A DNA stretch of 17,216 nt from Bacillota bacterium (GTDB lineage: Bacteria; Bacillota; UBA4882; UBA8346): assembly GCA_023400055.1 (NCBI GenBank), contig JAEXFN010000054.1, positions 1 through 17,216 of the forward strand, written 5' to 3'. Position numbers and translations under genes: made by a program. Every line of letters starts with the position of its first letter. Position 1 is the stretch's first letter. Below the pieces are notes generated by a model. That model did not search any database. It saw only the letters and a program-made list of their open reading frames with translations, and was not told the DNA's origin. Shown here one piece after another: positions 14,534-17,216 of the stretch.

Positions 14534-15391
14534 TCATACCGGGTTGACGAAGGTATCGCTGATATAGATATTTTTGCGGATCTCGGACCGTTCCCTTTCC
14601 CGCCAGCGGCCGGGGGCGATCCCCACCACCCGCCGGAACAGCCGCGTGAAATGATGGATGTTGCTGATCCCGATCAACTCGGCGATCTGCTTGATGCTGT
14701 AGTCGGAGTACAGGATATACTCCTTGGCCTTCTCGATCCGGTATTGATGCAGGTACTCCAGGGGCGAGCAATGCAACTCGCGGCGGAAACATTGGCAGAC
14801 ATAGCTTTGGGTGTAACCGAGGCTTTTGGCCAGGTCTTTCAGGACGATCGGCTCCGCGTAATGCTCTTGTAAGTGATGGATGACCTTTTCGCAGACCGGA
14901 TCCCGCTCATTCAGAGCCAGGTAATTGGCGGGATGGTTCTGGACGGTCGCCTGGCGCTCCCCCTGCCGCAAGAGCAGCAGCAATATTTTCAGCAGGTAAA
15001 CGGCGCTCAGTTCCTTATAGAAGGGCTCCTTGGACCGTCCCTCCTCGCGCACGCTCTCCAGCGCCGTCCGGACTTCGGTCAGCCCGGCGAACACGCTCTC
15101 CGGCATGGCATCCAGCTTGGCCCGGAGCTCCGCATCGTTGATGTCGAATTTGATATCCAGGGTCTTCAGGGTCTCTTTCCCTTGATTGACCATGCTGTGG
15201 ACCTGATCGGCCCGGACCAGCAGCAGCATGTCCTGGCTCAGGGTGACCCGCCGCCCCGCCGTGCAGAACTCGCCTTGGCCGCCGATGATGTAAAAGATCT
15301 GGTAACAGTCGTGATGGTGCTCGCCGAGCCGGCCGCCGGGCTGATAATAGTAGAGCGCGATCCATAAGACTTCCAATTCGGAACCGAACAT
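14534..15391 (-). CDS. AraC-family transcriptional regulator
   Basis: DNA-binding regulator, 285 residues. The N-terminal 1-100 is a cupin-like sugar-sensing domain with a histidine-rich strand (EHHHDCYQIFYIIGGQGEF at 24-42). The C-terminal 166-265 carries two HTH motifs: VLKDLAKSLGYTQSYVCQCF at 183-202 and IKQIAELIGISNIHHFTRLF at 233-252, the latter with the usual F-x-R-x-F-R ending. It sits immediately upstream of, and in the same direction as, the glycosidase/transport operon, so it most likely activates that operon when the imported sugar is present. ATG 15391 has a weak GGGTGG site six bases upstream, consistent with low expression. Confidence 0.92.
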   Translation of the reverse strand: MFGSELEVLWIALYYYQPGGRLGEHHHDCYQIFYIIGGQGEFCTAGRRVTLSQDMLLLVRADQVHSMVNQGKETLKTLDIKFDINDAELRAKLDAMPESVFAGLTEVRTALESVREEGRSKEPFYKELSAVYLLKILLLLLRQGERQATVQNHPANYLALNERDPVCEKVIHHLQEHYAEPIVLKDLAKSLGYTQSYVCQCFRRELHCSPLEYLHQYRIEKAKEYILYSDYSIKQIAELIGISNIHHFTRLFRRVVGIAPGRWRERERSEIRKNIYISDTFVNPV

Positions 15392-15513
15392 GTTCTTCCA
15401 CCCCCGTCCTCTAGGCTTGGACTATCCCTGGCTATGGACAACGCCTAAGGAATTCGCCCCGCGACCGCCCGATCCTCTGGAAATTGTCCCCTGGCCGCTG
15501 CCGAAAGAGCGCC

Positions 15514-15532
15514 CGGCCCGCCGTCCGGGCCG
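15514..15532. other. GC-rich hairpin upstream of the AraC-type gene
   Basis: A 7-bp stem (15514-15520 with 15526-15532) with a 5-base loop lies in the 211-base gap between the divergent AraC-type gene and the small plus-strand gene. No T-run follows on either strand. I see no convincing promoter in this gap, which is very GC-rich between 15500 and 15575. Confidence 0.35.
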
Positions 15533-15602
15533 CCGGGATCATTCTCCGGGCCCTTCACTCCGGCCGGGGCCGCGGCATAGATTATGGCGGAGGTGTTTCC
15601 CA

Positions 15603-15824
15603 ATGCCCTGGCAGTCTGATTTGCCGCGTTTGATGAACCAGCCGGTCGGCGTCTCGCTCAGGAACGGCCAAGGGGTCTCCGGCGTACTGTGCGACGTCAG
15701 CAACGGCACGGTCTACCTGATGGAATACCTGTATCACACCCAGTACGCCACCAAACACTATTCTTTTGACGAGATCCAGAATATCACCCCCTTTCCGAGC
15801 TGCCAGCCGGAGCGGCTTTACTGA
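15603..15824 (+). CDS. small uncharacterised protein, possible Sm-like barrel
   Basis: A 73-residue protein with a strong ribosome site (GGAGGTG, eight bases before ATG 15603) and a terminator 40 bases past the stop, so I treat it as a real gene. The frame stays open upstream to 15390, but without a ribosome site there. The sequence reads VGVSLRNGQGVSGVLCDVSN, then GTVYLMEYLYHTQYATKHYS, then FDEIQNITPFPSC. The alternation of hydrophobic strands with NG turns recalls small LSm-like or coat-type proteins of Firmicutes. I do not recognise a named family and assign no function. Two cysteines (one in GVLCD, one in PFPSC) are the only ones. Confidence 0.72.
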   Translation: MPWQSDLPRLMNQPVGVSLRNGQGVSGVLCDVSNGTVYLMEYLYHTQYATKHYSFDEIQNITPFPSCQPERLY

Positions 15825-15859
15825 GCGCGCCCGCGCTCCGGAAAGGATCGGTTGAACCT

Positions 15860-15887
15860 AAAAAAGCTGCCCGGAGAGGGCAGCTTT
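15860..15887. terminator. bidirectional rho-independent terminator
   Basis: A perfect 10-bp stem (15863-15872 with 15878-15887) closes a 5-base loop between two converging genes. On the minus strand six T follow the GC-rich part, ideal for the monooxygenase operon that ends at 15930. On the plus strand only three T follow, so it is weaker for the small protein gene. Confidence 0.85.
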
Positions 15888-15929
15888 CGTGCGGTGCGGC
15901 GGTAGCGCGGCAAGGTCCGGCCGCCGGCT

Positions 15930-16223
15930 TCAGATGACGAGGTCGTACACATTCACTTCTGACGCCGCGTCCGGCACTTTCATCCGGTCCAGCTGCGGCA
16001 CGACCTTCAGGAAATGCGGCGACTGCATATGCTTGGCCAGCGCTTCCCGGTCCTGCCATTCCTCGATGAAGCTCAGCACCCGCGGGTCCTTCACGTCTTG
16101 AAACAGCTGATACGAAATGCAGCCGCTCTCTTTGCGGGTTTCCGCCACCAGCTCGACCACGGCCGCTTTAAACTCGGCGATCCGCTCGGCCGCGACCACA
16201 TTCTTGGCAACAACTTTGATCAT
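15930..16223 (-). CDS. ABM-domain monooxygenase, YgiN-like putative quinol monooxygenase
   Basis: Small dimeric alpha-beta barrel protein of 97 residues, the usual length for the antibiotic-biosynthesis-monooxygenase fold. Visible marks are MIKVVAKNVV, ETRKESGCISYQLFQDVKDP, FIEEWQDREALAKHMQSPHF and a final EVNVYDLVI strand. The family includes quinol monooxygenases and heme-degrading enzymes; the histidine in the HMQSPHF helix is common in it. AAGGAGTGG lies six bases before ATG 16223. It follows the membrane-protein gene after 21 bases, so both probably share one transcript ended by the hairpin at 15860-15887. Substrate unknown. Confidence 0.85.
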   Translation of the reverse strand: MIKVVAKNVVAAERIAEFKAAVVELVAETRKESGCISYQLFQDVKDPRVLSFIEEWQDREALAKHMQSPHFLKVVPQLDRMKVPDAASEVNVYDLVI

Positions 16224-16244
16224 CCAAATCCACTCCTTCGTATT

Positions 16245-16742
16245 TTATTTTTCCCGCTCCACGGCGCGACCGGGCCGCCCGTCCTCCGCCGCGATCCGGC
16301 GGCAAGTATTCAGGCTGATCGGGATGTGGCCCAGCGCCAGGACGACGGCGCCGCTGAATAGGGCCGGCGAATGCAGCACCGCGGCGGCGCAGAGAAAATA
16401 GCCGACCGGCGTCAGCGCCAGCGGCACCGGGATCCCGGCCAGCGGCGCGAACAGTTTCCGGTAGTCGCAGCGGCTCCGGAAATAGCGGAACCAGCCGTAA
16501 TAATACCAGCCAATGGCCAGGACCATCCCGGCCAGCGCCAGATGCTCGGCGAAATGCCCCGCCGGGATCGGCACGAACAACGGAATCACGAAGACCGCGA
16601 CCCGGCCGATCCCCTCGAGCAGCGCCAGCACCCGGTTTTCCCGCGCCGGAGCGGCCGGCAAATGGCTCGGCCGGGTCCGGAAAAAAATCAGGTTGGGCAG
16701 CAGCACCAGGGCCGGAATGATTAGGCTGACCGGATTCAGCAA
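16245..16742 (-). CDS. uncharacterised five-helix membrane protein
   Basis: Integral membrane protein of 165 residues starting with TTG at 16742, supported by GGAGGAG six bases upstream. Hydrophobic segments lie at about 3-20, 44-60, 66-86, 100-120 and 125-145. The first loop is basic (FRTRPSHLPAAPARENR) and the third carries WYYYGWFRYFRSRCDYRKLF, an aromatic and arginine-rich stretch at the membrane face. The C-terminal tail is charged. Similar small membrane proteins of unknown role occur in Firmicutes, but I cannot name a family. First gene of a two-gene operon with the ABM-domain protein. Confidence 0.8.
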   Translation of the reverse strand: MLNPVSLIIPALVLLPNLIFFRTRPSHLPAAPARENRVLALLEGIGRVAVFVIPLFVPIPAGHFAEHLALAGMVLAIGWYYYGWFRYFRSRCDYRKLFAPLAGIPVPLALTPVGYFLCAAAVLHSPALFSGAVVLALGHIPISLNTCRRIAAEDGRPGRAVEREK

Positions 16743-17009
16743 GCGACTCTCCTCCGCATTCTCATTTTCCCCATTCCTCGGCGACAGCCGTTGCCATCAT
16801 TTTCGGACCGTCCGGGAACTTATCGCAACGTATCAGAATAAGATTTCGCTCCGTTTGGCGGCCATCCTGCCGAGTTCGATTAATTAAATTAGCTGATTAT
16901 CAAGTTTGTTCCCGGTCCAGCGATGTGAAAAATATTCCGTAACAAAATCAATTATTTTCCGGTAGAGTACGCTTATTCCGCCACCAAACACCCTTATTTT
17001 CTTAAGGGA

Positions 17010-17216
17010 GCAGCCAAATTCCACAGTGAGCTCTTTCAGTCACTCAACAAGCTTGCTCAGTCGCTCAGCAAGCTCTTTCAGTCACTCAGCAAGCTCTTTC
17101 AGTCACTCAACAAGCTCTCTCAGTCACTCAACAAGCTCTCTCAGTCACTCAACAAGCTCTCTCAGTCACTCAACAAGCTCTCTCAGTCACTCAACAAGCT
17201 CTCTCAGTCACTCAAC
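17010..17216 (+). repeat. 21-bp tandem repeat array, right end
   Basis: Eight full 21-bp units (17031-17198) and an 18-base partial one repeat the unit of the left array in the same orientation and are cut by the window end. The 21 bases before them (17010-17030) match the unit at about half of positions and may be a decayed copy. Units 5 to 9 are identical, while units 1 to 4 vary at the same places as in the left array. The leucine-heptad frame is open from 16929, just after a TGA, to the end of the window. That stretch contains no ATG, GTG or TTG before the array, so no ordinary translation start is visible. The 288 bases between the membrane-protein gene and this array hold no gene and no promoter that I can support. 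Confidence 0.95.

Noticed and set aside
15557..15584. Sigma-K-like promoter (AC, then CATAGATTA) before the 73-residue protein gene
   Set aside because: Transcription would start within the ribosome site, leaving no usable leader; the match is short enough to arise by chance.

Overview
The window looks like a GC-rich member of the Bacillota (Firmicutes) or a close deep-branching relative. Nearly every gene has a strong purine-rich Shine-Dalgarno site (GGAGG type), some genes start with GTG or TTG, terminators are short hairpins with T-runs, and the sugar transporter is of the LplB/YtcP type typical of this phylum. Both substrate-binding proteins have cleavable signal peptides without a lipobox cysteine, which is unusual for a one-membrane Firmicute and hints at a diderm envelope. 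I cannot name the species.

Layout. The first ~313 bases and the last ~186 bases are tandem arrays of the same 21-bp repeat in the same orientation. One plus-strand frame of the repeat is an open leucine heptad, L-(S/A/F)-Q-S-L-(N/S)-K. After the left array comes a gene-free stretch (about 314-950) with thirteen different hairpins or perfect palindromes, then a minus-strand terminator. Next is a minus-strand molybdate/tungstate transport operon, modA-modB-modC (3266 to 1082). Diverging from it is a one-component regulator (3444-4379) that joins an excisionase-type HTH to a periplasmic-binding-protein-like sensor. A methyl-accepting chemotaxis protein (4465-6183, minus) follows.

The centre is a minus-strand carbohydrate cluster, 15391 down to 6397: AraC-type regulator, its own terminator, then a GH39 glycosidase resembling alpha-L-iduronidase, two LplB/YtcP-type sugar permeases, a solute-binding protein, a LarA-family nickel-dependent hydroxyacid racemase/epimerase, and a zinc alcohol/polyol dehydrogenase. 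The simplest reading is import of an oligosaccharide, intracellular cleavage by the GH39 enzyme, and processing of the released sugar or sugar acid by the dehydrogenase and the LarA-like enzyme. No transporter ATPase and no lar cofactor-maturation genes are present, so both would have to come from elsewhere in the genome.

The right end holds a small plus-strand protein of 73 residues, a terminator shared with the opposite strand, and a minus-strand pair encoding an ABM-domain (YgiN-like) monooxygenase and a five-helix membrane protein. The repeat array then begins again.
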